Origin: DASRAJ01 sp035638255
GTDB taxonomy: Bacteria > Bacteroidota > Bacteroidia > Chitinophagales > UBA10324
NCBI GenBank assembly: GCA_035638255.1
Contig: DASRAJ010000100.1
Location: forward strand, 1-64,000
Reading direction: 5' to 3'
Length of the DNA: 64,000 nucleotides
Part shown: piece by piece, positions 50,081-58,238 of the stretch
Position numbering within the stretch: the stretch's first letter is position 1
How the letters are laid out: each line of letters starts with the position of its first letter
Program-made: the position numbers and the translations under genes
The notes under the pieces: generated by a model
The model's input: only the letters and a program-made list of their open reading frames with translations
What the model was told of the DNA's origin: nothing
Database searches by the model: none

Positions 50081-51155
50081 TTTTTTTTGCCGTTTTCTCT
50101 GACGCGCCGGCACCTCCTAACTTTTCCTTCAGCTCTTTGTATCCATCTTGAATTTCTTTTCTTCCCGGTTCATCAAACAAAATCTTGTTCAATTCTGATT
50201 TCAGGTTGGAATAATTGAGCTCTTGCTGAATCAGCTCTTTCACCAACGGACGATCAACAATCAAATTCACCATGGCGATGTATTTCACATCTACTATTCT
50301 TCTGGCGATAAAGTAGGAGAGACCACTTCCTTTGTAACATACCACCTGCGGAACATTGAACAAGGCTGTTTCCATGGTGGCGGTCCCTGAAGTTACTAAG
50401 GCAGCTTTTGCTAATGAAAGCAGGGAGTAGGTCTTGTCAAAAACGATTTCGCAGTTTTTGTTTCCAATAATGGAGCGGTAAAAATTTTCTTCCACTGAAT
50501 TCACTGCTCCAACTACAAACTGATGATCAGGAAAATCATTGACTACCTCCAGCATGATCGGAAGCATCCTAGCAATTTCCTGCTTGCGACTTCCCGGCAA
50601 TAAAGCGATAACGGGTTTTTGTGTCTTAAGTCTTAAGTCTGCCGTCTTAATGTCTTTCAACTCATCCAGCAACGGGTGCCCGACAAACTCCACATCATAA
50701 TTCCATTTCTTATAAAAATCTTTTTCAAATGGAAGTATCACAAACATCTTGGCAACGTCGCGCTTGATCTTTTTTACCCGCGATGATTTCCATGCCCAAA
50801 CTTGTGGCGAGATGTAATAGAAAACTTTAAAACTGTTTTTATGAGCGAATTCTGCGATGCGCAAATTGAAACCGGGATAATCAATGAGTATGATTGCATC
50901 GGGTCTCCAATTGAGAACATCTTTTTTACAAAGATCAATGTAGCTGAGAATCGTTTTCAGATTTTTAATCACCTCCCAAAAGCCCATGAATGCCGTTTCA
51001 CGATAGTGCGTCACTAATTCAACTCCGGCATTTTTCATCAGGTCGCCGCCGAACCCTCTGAATTGCACAGCAGGCTCCAATTGCTTCAATGCTTTCACAA
51101 GATTCGATGCGTGCAAATCACCAGACGCTTCTCCTGCTATGACGTAGAATTTCAT
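50055..51155 (-). CDS. lpxB: lipid-A-disaccharide synthase LpxB
   Basis: 366 residues. The start FYVIAGEASGDLHASNLVKAL, the FRGFGGDLM and AFMGFWEVIKNLKTIL segments, IDYPGFNLRIA, YYISPQVWAWKSSR and IALLPGSRKQEIARMLPIML are all LpxB signatures. It joins UDP-diacylglucosamine and lipid X on the inner membrane surface. A segment coding for ADLRLKT before PVIALLPGSR is partly a heptanucleotide array (50625-50652). Downstream in a run with the small membrane protein and surE. Confidence 0.95.
   Translation of the reverse strand: MKFYVIAGEASGDLHASNLVKALKQLEPAVQFRGFGGDLMKNAGVELVTHYRETAFMGFWEVIKNLKTILSYIDLCKKDVLNWRPDAIILIDYPGFNLRIAEFAHKNSFKVFYYISPQVWAWKSSRVKKIKRDVAKMFVILPFEKDFYKKWNYDVEFVGHPLLDELKDIKTADLRLKTQKPVIALLPGSRKQEIARMLPIMLEVVNDFPDHQFVVGAVNSVEENFYRSIIGNKNCEIVFDKTYSLLSLAKAALVTSGTATMETALFNVPQVVCYKGSGLSYFIARRIVDVKYIAMVNLIVDRPLVKELIQQELNYSNLKSELNKILFDEPGRKEIQDGYKELKEKLGGAGASEKTAKKILELLINK
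50625..50652. repeat. heptanucleotide array inside lpxB
   Basis: Four 7-base units (CTTAAGT, CTTAAGT, CTGCCGT, CTTAATG) in the coding sequence of lpxB, in a loop of the nucleotide-binding domain. The unit CTTAAGT also opens the array at 24562. Confidence 0.72.
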
Positions 51156-51466
51156 CAGAGCAATTTGAAGATGATGATCAGCACTCCGTAAAAAATAGTT
51201 GCGCCTATGACTCCTTTCACCGTTGAATAATTGTTGTTTGAAAGATGGTAAAAGAAAACACCGAGATTAAGAATGATGGACAGTGAGAGTGCACCAGACA
51301 TTGTTCCTGATGAGAAAAGACTATTCCAGTATTCCTGCAGCGAGAGGTGATCTGAAAACCTGAAAATCCAAAATAACAGAAATCCCGCAGCGGGAAAAAT
51401 CAATCCGAGGAAAGCGCCGAAATAAATGTTATTTCTTCCCCGTCGCGGCTTACCTATTTTCTGCAT
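51155..51466 (-). CDS. small membrane protein between surE and lpxB
   Basis: 103 residues with three hydrophobic helices (about 15-35, 58-78 and 85-102). Its start overlaps the end of surE by 17 bases and its stop meets the lpxB start, so it is translated with both. No family is recognised; I recall similar uncharacterised proteins at the same position in other Bacteroidota, but have not checked. A role in lipid A supply is conceivable from position. Confidence 0.72.
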   Translation of the reverse strand: MQKIGKPRRGRNNIYFGAFLGLIFPAAGFLLFWIFRFSDHLSLQEYWNSLFSSGTMSGALSLSIILNLGVFFYHLSNNNYSTVKGVIGATIFYGVLIIIFKLL

Positions 51467-52256
51467 TCAGCTTCCAGTTGTTGATGAGATAAGGAATGGC
51501 ATGGTGTGCGGTGAGATCAAACTGTACGGGAACAACGGATGCATATCCATTCGTCAATGCCCATTCATCGGTATCATCACCGAGATCGTAATTCACGAAC
51601 TTACCCGTGAGCCAATAATATTTTCTTCCACGCGGATCAACACGCTCTGCAAATTCTTCCTCCCACTTGGCGACCGCCTGCCTGCACACGCGAACTCCAT
51701 TATAACCCGAAACAGAAACATCGGGTATGTTCACGTTGAGCAAAACATTTTTAGGCAACCCGTTTTTTAAAACTTGTTTCGAAACCTCGAATGCAACTTT
51801 TCTCGGCAGAGACATATCGGCATCATGTAAATAATTGAGATAAGAAAAACCGATGGCACAAATTCCTTCAATCGCTGCTTCCATGGCTGCAGACATAGTG
51901 CCCGAATAAATTACGTTGATAGAAGAATTGGATCCATGATTAATTCCCGATACACACAGATCGGGTTTGCCTTTGATGATTTTATCAACTGCTACTTTCA
52001 CACAATCCACCGGTGTGCCGCTGCATTCATAAGATTCTACACCTTCAAAAATTTCAACTCTCTCAAGTCGAAGCGGACTATCAAGAGTGATGGCGTGTCC
52101 CATTCCGGACTGCGGACTATCAGGAGCGACTACGATTACATTGCCGAGCTTCGTCATCTCTTCTACCAAAGCACGAATGCCGGGCGAAGTGATGCCATCA
52201 TCATTCGTAATTAGAATAGTAGGTTTTGATTTTGGCGTTATCTTCTTTTTTGCCAT
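51450..52256 (-). CDS. surE: 5'-nucleotidase SurE
   Basis: 268 residues. The metal site is NDDG (18-21) in ILITNDDGITSPGI, then VVAPDSPQSGMGHAITL and SGINHGSNSSINVIYSGTMSA, the SurE signatures. It removes phosphate from nucleoside monophosphates in the cytoplasm. First gene of surE - small membrane protein - lpxB. Confidence 0.95.
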   Translation of the reverse strand: MAKKKITPKSKPTILITNDDGITSPGIRALVEEMTKLGNVIVVAPDSPQSGMGHAITLDSPLRLERVEIFEGVESYECSGTPVDCVKVAVDKIIKGKPDLCVSGINHGSNSSINVIYSGTMSAAMEAAIEGICAIGFSYLNYLHDADMSLPRKVAFEVSKQVLKNGLPKNVLLNVNIPDVSVSGYNGVRVCRQAVAKWEEEFAERVDPRGRKYYWLTGKFVNYDLGDDTDEWALTNGYASVVPVQFDLTAHHAIPYLINNWKLNAENR

Positions 52257-52337
52257 TGCACGAAGTTAGAGACTTGAGTTTGATTTGGGAGTGGCGAGTT
52301 AAGAGTTGCATGAGGATGAAAGTCGAGGGATCGTGAA

Positions 52338-52402
52338 TCCCGATTAAATCGGGAGAACTCGTGAATCTTAAATTGTGATACGTAAATCGTACATCGTGAT
52401 TT
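52338..52402. repeat. hairpin plus degenerate heptanucleotide array between lon and surE
   Basis: A perfect hairpin TCCCGA-TTAAA-TCGGGA at 52338-52354 is followed by six 7-base units (GTGAATC, TTAAATT, GTGATAC, GTAAATC, GTACATC, GTGATTT) at 52361-52402, which touch the lon stop codon. The hairpin could stop lon transcription. GAGTGGC, GAGTTAA and GAGTTGC at about 52291-52311 have the same period. Confidence 0.65.
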
Positions 52403-54849
52403 TACGCTGCCACACTCTTCACCTTCCTCACCTTAGTATCCGGCTCTAAAGCAATGTTGAGCACTTCTTCCATCGTATTCACATAGTGGAAGGTGATTCC
52501 CTTAATAAATTCAGGATTGATTTCAGCAACATCTTTCTCATTGGTTTTGCAGAGAAGGATTTCCTTCATGCCGGCGCGTTTTGCCGCAAGAATTTTTTCT
52601 TTAATACCGCCGACAGGAAGTACCTTTCCACGAAGTGTGATTTCACCCGTCATTGCCAGAAACTTTTTCACTTTTCGCCCGCTGAATATAGAAGCAAGCG
52701 TCGTGAGCATTGTTACTCCCGCTGAAGGGCCATCTTTTGGAATCGCGCCTTCGGGCACGTGAATATGTACGTCGTGCTTCTCAATATCTTCCGGTCGCAC
52801 TCCGATTTTATCAGCATGTGATTTGATAAAGGTGAGTGCGGTGCTTGCAGATTCCTTCATCACATCACCAAGATTTCCGGTAAGTTTCAGGTTGCCCTTG
52901 CCTTTGGTGAGCATCGCTTCAACATAAAGAATTTCTCCCCCTACTGATGTCCATGCTAATCCGATTGAAACCCCCGCAGGATTTTCCTCCTGGTACATTT
53001 CAGAATCATAACGTTTTACTCCCAGCCTCCGCTGCACGTCGGTGATAGTCAATTCTGCATTTCGCTTTTCATTCATTGCAACATCCTTCGCTATCGAGCG
53101 CATAATGCTCGCAAGTTTGCGATCGAGTTCCCGCACACCACTTTCACGGGTGTAATCGCTGATGATGAGTTGAAGAACCGTGTCACTTAACTGTACATGT
53201 TTTGGTTTCAGGCCGTGATCTTTGATTTGCTTCGGAATGAGATGACGTTTCGCAATTTCTATTTTCTCCTCCACGCTATAACCGCTCATCTCTATGATTT
53301 CCATTCTGTCACGCAATGCCGGCTGAATCGTGGAAAGATTATTTGCCGTGGCAATAAAGAGCGTCTTCGATAGATCGTATTCAAGTTCGAGATAGTTGTC
53401 GAAGAAGGCGATGTTCTGTTCGGGATCGAGTACTTCAAGCAAGGCAGACGAAGGATCACCGCGGAAATCAGTACCTACTTTGTCAATTTCATCGAGCACA
53501 AAAACCGGATTTGACGATTGCGCCTTTTTGAGTGACTGGACAATTCTTCCCGGCATGGCGCCGATGTAAGTTTTACGATGCCCGCGAATTTCCGCTTCAT
53601 CATGCAGGCCACCGAGGGACATGCGCACGTATTTTCTGTTTAGTGCTTTCGCTACTGATTTACCGAGAGAAGTTTTTCCCACCCCTGGTGCGCCCACAAA
53701 ACAAAGTATCGGCGACTTCATATCACCTTTCAACTTCAGCACAGCGAGGTATTCGAGAATGCGGTCCTTCACTTTATCCAGGCCGTAGTGATCTTCGTCA
53801 AGAATCTTTTTCGCACGCTTCAGATCAAACTTATCTTTTGTATAAATTCCAAATGGTAAATCGAGAAGCACCTCAAGGTAGTTGAGTGTAACTCCATATT
53901 CGGGCGACATCATGTTGGTGCGCTCAAGCTTCTGCAATTCTTTTTCAAAATGATCCCCAACCTGCTTGCTCCATTTTTTCTTTGCGGCTCGTTCTTTAAG
54001 GGTCTTGGCTTCTTTCTCTGCTGAATTTGATTGACCAAGTTCTTCCTGGATTGTCTTCAATTGTTGCTGCAGGAAATAATCTTTCTGCTGCTTCTCAATA
54101 TCGGTGCGCACCTTGCTTTGAATCTGGTTCTTCAGCTCAAGCATTTGAATTTCCGATTCGAGGTGATTCACTACCTGCTGTGCACGCTCTTTCAGGTTGC
54201 TCAGCTCGAGAATTTTTTGTTTCTCTTTGATATCAACCGTGAGATTGTTCGCAACAAAATTTATGAGGAACGAAGGAGAGTCAATGTTGCGCAACATGAT
54301 GTTCGCCTCTGTTGGAATGTTGGGTGAAAGACGAATCACATTTCCAGCCATCTCGCGAATGCTCATGATGAATGCTTCAAACTGTTTATCTTCTTTTTCC
54401 TCGATGTCTTTGAGTATTTCGATGTTGGCCTTGAAGAAAGGATCAGTAGCAACATACTCTTTCACGCTGAATCGTGCTTTGCCCTGGATGATGGCGGTGG
54501 TGCTTCCATCGGGCATCTTCAGCATCTTGAGGATCTTTGCCATAGTGCCTATCCTGTGCAGGTCAGCAGGTTGCGGCTCCTCCATGCCGGCATCGAGTTG
54601 CGCTAACACTCCGATGATTTTATCGCCTGCATAAGCTTCGCGAACTGCCTTTATGGATTTATCTCTTCCAACAGTAATTGGAATAACTACGCCGGGGAAC
54701 AACACGGTATTTCTTAAAGGCAGGATAGGAATAACATCATTATATTTTTCATCCTTCAACTGTCCGTCCTCTTCCAGTGTAATGAGCGGCATGAATTCAA
54801 TGTCTTCTTCCATGCCCTGCATTCGGATTGTGAATTTGTCTTGATTCAT
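52402..54849 (-). CDS. lon: ATP-dependent endopeptidase La (Lon)
   Basis: 815 residues. The N-terminal LON domain begins IPILPLRNTVLFPG, Walker A is G386-APGVGKTS, the Walker B region is PVFVLDEIDKVG, and the catalytic dyad is S709 (KDGPSAGVT) with K752 (VGGIKEKILAA). It unfolds and degrades damaged and regulatory proteins in the cytoplasm. Monocistronic. The 374-base upstream region shows no clear promoter; a weak TAACTTTA lies near 54869. Confidence 0.96.
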   Translation of the reverse strand: MNQDKFTIRMQGMEEDIEFMPLITLEEDGQLKDEKYNDVIPILPLRNTVLFPGVVIPITVGRDKSIKAVREAYAGDKIIGVLAQLDAGMEEPQPADLHRIGTMAKILKMLKMPDGSTTAIIQGKARFSVKEYVATDPFFKANIEILKDIEEKEDKQFEAFIMSIREMAGNVIRLSPNIPTEANIMLRNIDSPSFLINFVANNLTVDIKEKQKILELSNLKERAQQVVNHLESEIQMLELKNQIQSKVRTDIEKQQKDYFLQQQLKTIQEELGQSNSAEKEAKTLKERAAKKKWSKQVGDHFEKELQKLERTNMMSPEYGVTLNYLEVLLDLPFGIYTKDKFDLKRAKKILDEDHYGLDKVKDRILEYLAVLKLKGDMKSPILCFVGAPGVGKTSLGKSVAKALNRKYVRMSLGGLHDEAEIRGHRKTYIGAMPGRIVQSLKKAQSSNPVFVLDEIDKVGTDFRGDPSSALLEVLDPEQNIAFFDNYLELEYDLSKTLFIATANNLSTIQPALRDRMEIIEMSGYSVEEKIEIAKRHLIPKQIKDHGLKPKHVQLSDTVLQLIISDYTRESGVRELDRKLASIMRSIAKDVAMNEKRNAELTITDVQRRLGVKRYDSEMYQEENPAGVSIGLAWTSVGGEILYVEAMLTKGKGNLKLTGNLGDVMKESASTALTFIKSHADKIGVRPEDIEKHDVHIHVPEGAIPKDGPSAGVTMLTTLASIFSGRKVKKFLAMTGEITLRGKVLPVGGIKEKILAAKRAGMKEILLCKTNEKDVAEINPEFIKGITFHYVNTMEEVLNIALEPDTKVRKVKSVAA

Positions 54850-55223
54850 TATACTGCTATTATGAGTTAAAGTTACGATAAATGTCTATGAGTCTTTGGG
54901 AAACGAAGGCCTGTAAATATTTGAAAGGCGGGCAAAATGTGTTACGACATTTTCAAAGCAAACAGATGGTTCGTTAGTAGCTCAAATATCCCGCCATGCA
55001 CTTTTTAAGATAGCAAATCGGAAAATTTGGCACAAGCAATCAAATAAACGACTAAAATCAGAACAGAAGAATTCTGTCGTGATCTTTCACTTAAACAAGA
55101 GGGGAAATACATTTACAATAGTTACTCATTATAGTTCTGATAAGCCAATAGAAGTTGCTAAAAAAAATTGAGCACCGGATGAACAAGTAAAATCTTATTT
55201 TGCCTTTCTCCAATAAATTTTTT
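54850..55223. other. gene-free region between lon and permease gene
   Basis: 374 bases without coding potential. It should hold the divergent promoters. Only weak -7-like boxes are seen. No repeat or hairpin stands out. Confidence 0.4.
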
Positions 55224-56315
55224 ATGAAGCTACCGCGCATTATTCTTTACACCGTTGTCCTGGCATTTGTTGTTTTTCTCTATCTTATTTTAAAGACACT
55301 TAGTTTTTACATTGTTCCATGCGTTTTTGGTGCATTTCTGGCCATGCTTATGTTGCCAATCAACAGGAAACTGGAACGATGGCACATCCCAAGGGTGGCA
55401 GCCATCATCATTTCATTGTTAGTTATTCTTATTGTCGTTGTGGGTATCGGTTCATTGTTTACTTCCCAGGTTTTAGCATTTGCTCAGGACTTGCCCGAGA
55501 TAAAAAATCAACTCGCTCTAAAACTCGATCAGCTCCAGCACTTTATTGCTGAGAAAACCGGCGTCGGAATTCAAAGCCAGATGAATTATGTAGATCAGGT
55601 GTTTGATAGGATCATGAACTCCACCAATGTGTGGGTAGCAAGTATTCTTGTTTCAACCGGAAGTACTCTCGCTGCAATTGCCCTGATGATGGTTCACTTT
55701 TTTCTTTTTCTTTTTTATCGTAACCGCATCAAAGAATTTTTCATGCAGTTGCTTCCCGCCAAGGGACAGGACAAAGCTGATGAGGTGATCAACCAAATTG
55801 CCAAAGTCTCGCAGCAATATTTAACCGGTGTCGTAACAGTTATGGCAGTTCTTTCAGTGCTGAATTCCACCGGCTTTCTTTTGCTTGGAATTCGAAATGC
55901 AATTTTCTTTGGAATCCTCGCATCAGTACTCAACGTGATTCCCTACATAGGCGTGTGGATTGGAAGCGCATTGCCCATATTGATGGCTTTAATAACAAAA
56001 GATAGTTTTGCTTACGCGATCGGTGTATTTCTCGTTATTATTTTTACGCAATTTATTGATAACAACTTTCTCACGCCCCGCATCACCGGTTCACAGGTTA
56101 AGATCAACGCCCTGGCCTCTATTGGAATCATCATTATCGGCAGTGCAGTCTGGGGAGTAGCAGGAATGATTCTGTTTATTCCGCTGCTCGGCATGTTGAA
56201 GATTGTTTTTGATAATGTAGAAGAGCTGAAGCCATTTGGATACCTGATTGGTGATGATGGATCCGGAGGAGATAATCAAGTAAAGAAACTATTACGGCGC
56301 TACCAGAAAAAATAA
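55224..56315 (+). CDS. AI-2E family transporter (PerM/YdiK-like)
   Basis: About 363 residues from ATG at 55224 (a TTG at 55200 would add eight residues). Eight hydrophobic helices in the family pattern: an N-terminal pair, a long soluble segment (DLPEIKNQLALKLDQLQHFI), then VLNVIPYIGVWIGSALPIL and NFLTPRITGSQVKINALASI, which are the conserved AI-2E family blocks. These membrane proteins include AI-2 exporters and Na+/H+ antiporters; the substrate here is unknown. Monocistronic. Confidence 0.87.
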   Translation: MKLPRIILYTVVLAFVVFLYLILKTLSFYIVPCVFGAFLAMLMLPINRKLERWHIPRVAAIIISLLVILIVVVGIGSLFTSQVLAFAQDLPEIKNQLALKLDQLQHFIAEKTGVGIQSQMNYVDQVFDRIMNSTNVWVASILVSTGSTLAAIALMMVHFFLFLFYRNRIKEFFMQLLPAKGQDKADEVINQIAKVSQQYLTGVVTVMAVLSVLNSTGFLLLGIRNAIFFGILASVLNVIPYIGVWIGSALPILMALITKDSFAYAIGVFLVIIFTQFIDNNFLTPRITGSQVKINALASIGIIIIGSAVWGVAGMILFIPLLGMLKIVFDNVEELKPFGYLIGDDGSGGDNQVKKLLRRYQKK

Positions 56316-56528
56316 TTCACTGAGGAGGGCTAAGTATGATTTGAATTCCCGCCCAAATGACATGCATCTTGGAATGTTGCAAGAAGAAGGTGTTCTTTAA
56401 AGTCTTCCTTATATTTTTGCGGCTATTGCTTTTTAAGTTTTCATTAAGTGAAATGATTTGAAGACTCATAATGCTTTCCATAGATTGATTCTCTTTGAAA
56501 AAAAATTTCTTTTTCGAAATGAAGTAAT

Positions 56529-56960
56529 ATGAAAAAAACAATTGCAGTTGTGTTCGTCTTTATCATAAGTTTTCATTTTGTAAAAGCTCAGCAAAGCGTC
56601 AATGTTGATTCTGCCTTTGCATTTGCCCAGCAAAAAAATAAAATGGTATTACTCATTTTTTCCGGCTCTGACTGGTGCAGGCAGTGTATGCGATTCGAGA
56701 AAAAGATATTGAGCGATTCTACATTTGATCAATTTGCAGATGACAACCTTGTTTTATTGCAGGCCGATTTTCCTCAAAGCAAAAAGCTGCCGCCTCAAAC
56801 TGTAAAGCAAAACGAGATACTTGCTGAGAAATACAATCCTGCCGGTTCATTTCCTCTTATTGTTTTATTGCGCCCTGATCAGAAGGTGTTAGCATATCTG
56901 AATTACAGCAATGAAGACTCCGGTGATTTCATTAGAATCATCAATCGGTACCTCCCATAG
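56529..56960 (+). CDS. secreted thioredoxin-like protein
   Basis: 143 residues. The signal peptide ends FVKAQ. A thioredoxin-type redox site WCRQC in SGSDWCRQCMRFEKKIL and a C-terminal FPLIVLLRPDQKVLAY (cis-Pro region) define a periplasmic thioredoxin-like fold. It starts the run Trx-apbE-DUF4266-DUF3570 with 12 bases to the next gene. It may keep Cys residues of partner proteins reduced, such as the Cys-rich C-terminus of the DUF4266 protein. Confidence 0.88.
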   Translation: MKKTIAVVFVFIISFHFVKAQQSVNVDSAFAFAQQKNKMVLLIFSGSDWCRQCMRFEKKILSDSTFDQFADDNLVLLQADFPQSKKLPPQTVKQNEILAEKYNPAGSFPLIVLLRPDQKVLAYLNYSNEDSGDFIRIINRYLP

Positions 56961-56972
56961 AATTCTTCTAAC

Positions 56973-57914
56973 ATGAATGGTGTCTCAATGGTGAAAGAGT
57001 TTAAGGTGAGAAAAAAGCTCATGGGCTGTGAATTTGAACTCATGGTGGCAGAGGATGACGAGGTTCTCGCAGAAGAGGCATTGCAAAAAGGGATAGAAGA
57101 AATTCAGCGTATCGAAGAGCTGCTTTCAGAATACAAATTTTCGTCTCAGACTTCGCTCATCAATGCGAATGCAGCGAGGCAACCTGTCAAAGTTGATCCT
57201 GAAGTGTATCAATTGATTCTGCGGTGCAAAGAAATTTCGAGATTGACACAAGGTGCTTTTGACATTACGATGGGTCCGCTTAAGAAGTTGTATCATTTTA
57301 AGAACGATGATGCTGCTCTTCCTTCCCCGGAAAATATTTCTGATGCCTTGAAAACTATTGGACACCGGCATTTGCAATTGCTTGAAAACAATAGTGTGTC
57401 CTTTGGCAAAGAAGGAATGCAAATAAGTTTTGCGGCCGTAGGAAAAGGATATGCCGCTGATTGTGTGATCAGGTTGTGGAAGGAAATGGAAATAAGATCA
57501 GGAGTAGTCAATGCAAGTGGTGATCTGACCTTTTGGGGCAAGAGAGCCGATGACAGCAATTGGAAAGTGGGTATTGCCCATCCTGACAACAAAAACGAAA
57601 TCGTGTTGTGGATTTCCATTGAAGAAAGTGCTGTAGCAACTTCCGGTGACTATGAGCAATTTTTTATTCATGATGGCATTCGGTATTCTCACAATATAAA
57701 TCCGGTTACCGGTTATCCGCTGACGGGAATTAAAAGTGTTACCGTGGTAAGCCGGAGTGCCGAGTTGTGCGATGCGCTTTGCACCGCAGTGTATGTTATG
57801 GGAGTGGAAGTGGGCTTACACTTCATCAATCAATTGCCGCGAACACATTGTCTTATCATTGACGAGAAAAATGAATTTTATCATTCAAAAAATCTTGAGG
57901 TCATTTATGCCTGA
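56973..57914 (+). CDS. apbE: FAD:protein FMN transferase ApbE
   Basis: 313 residues. Conserved ApbE blocks: AFDITMGPL, AVGKGYAADCVIRL, VNASGDLTFWG, and ATSGDYEQFF with SHNINPVTGYPL. It transfers FMN from FAD onto Thr or Ser of target proteins. No lipoprotein or Sec signal is visible at the N-terminus (MNGVSMVKEFKVRKKLMGC), unusual for ApbE, which normally works outside the cytoplasm. The stop overlaps the DUF4266 start (ATGCCTGA). Confidence 0.93.
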   Translation: MNGVSMVKEFKVRKKLMGCEFELMVAEDDEVLAEEALQKGIEEIQRIEELLSEYKFSSQTSLINANAARQPVKVDPEVYQLILRCKEISRLTQGAFDITMGPLKKLYHFKNDDAALPSPENISDALKTIGHRHLQLLENNSVSFGKEGMQISFAAVGKGYAADCVIRLWKEMEIRSGVVNASGDLTFWGKRADDSNWKVGIAHPDNKNEIVLWISIEESAVATSGDYEQFFIHDGIRYSHNINPVTGYPLTGIKSVTVVSRSAELCDALCTAVYVMGVEVGLHFINQLPRTHCLIIDEKNEFYHSKNLEVIYA

Positions 57915-58128
57915 GTGGTACGGAAAATTTATCGTGGCTTGTTTCATCGCGGTGGTCTTTTGCAGTTGTGCGAGTGTGAAACCATATCAGCGCGCATACC
58001 TCAACGATCCGGAAATGCAGCCCGATACAGGACCTGAAGCGCAATTTGAAACCTACTATGAATCCATACGGGAAGGGAGCTCAACAGCGGGAGGAGGGAA
58101 AGCTACTGACGGCTGCGGCTGCAAGTGA
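57907..58128 (+). CDS. DUF4266 lipoprotein
   Basis: 73 residues from ATG at 57907. The signal MPEWYGKFIVACFIAVVFCS ends in the lipobox FCSC, followed by ASVKPYQRAYLNDPEM and a C-terminus GGGKATDGCGCK. The Gly-rich tail with CGC just before the end is the DUF4266 hallmark. It overlaps the apbE stop by eight bases and precedes the DUF3570 gene, a conserved linkage. The Cys pair may be metal- or redox-active; unproven. Confidence 0.88.
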   Translation: MPEWYGKFIVACFIAVVFCSCASVKPYQRAYLNDPEMQPDTGPEAQFETYYESIREGSSTAGGGKATDGCGCK

Positions 58129-58147
58129 TTTTCTTATTGACCATTTA

Positions 58148-58226
58148 GTCATCCGATGATTTGTTAATCAAGTATGTGCAGTGAACGGACTTTGTGTTTC
58201 CTTTCGAAATGTAATCATCGGATGAC
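58148..58226. promoter_or_regulatory. pair of palindromic operator-like sites before DUF3570
   Basis: GTCATCCGATGATT (58148-58161) and AATCATCGGATGAC (58213-58226) are exact reverse complements. Each contains an 11-base near-palindrome TCATC(C/G)GATGA. So this is a pair of dyad sites 51 bases apart, between the DUF4266 and DUF3570 genes. Such paired dyads suit a dimeric repressor with DNA looping, or a hairpin in the mRNA. The regulator is unknown. Confidence 0.5.
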
Positions 58227-58238
58227 TTTTGAATAACG

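Noticed and set aside
57757..57906. Longer start for the DUF4266 lipoprotein
   Set aside because: The extra 50 codons overlap apbE in another frame and precede a perfect lipoprotein signal at 57907.
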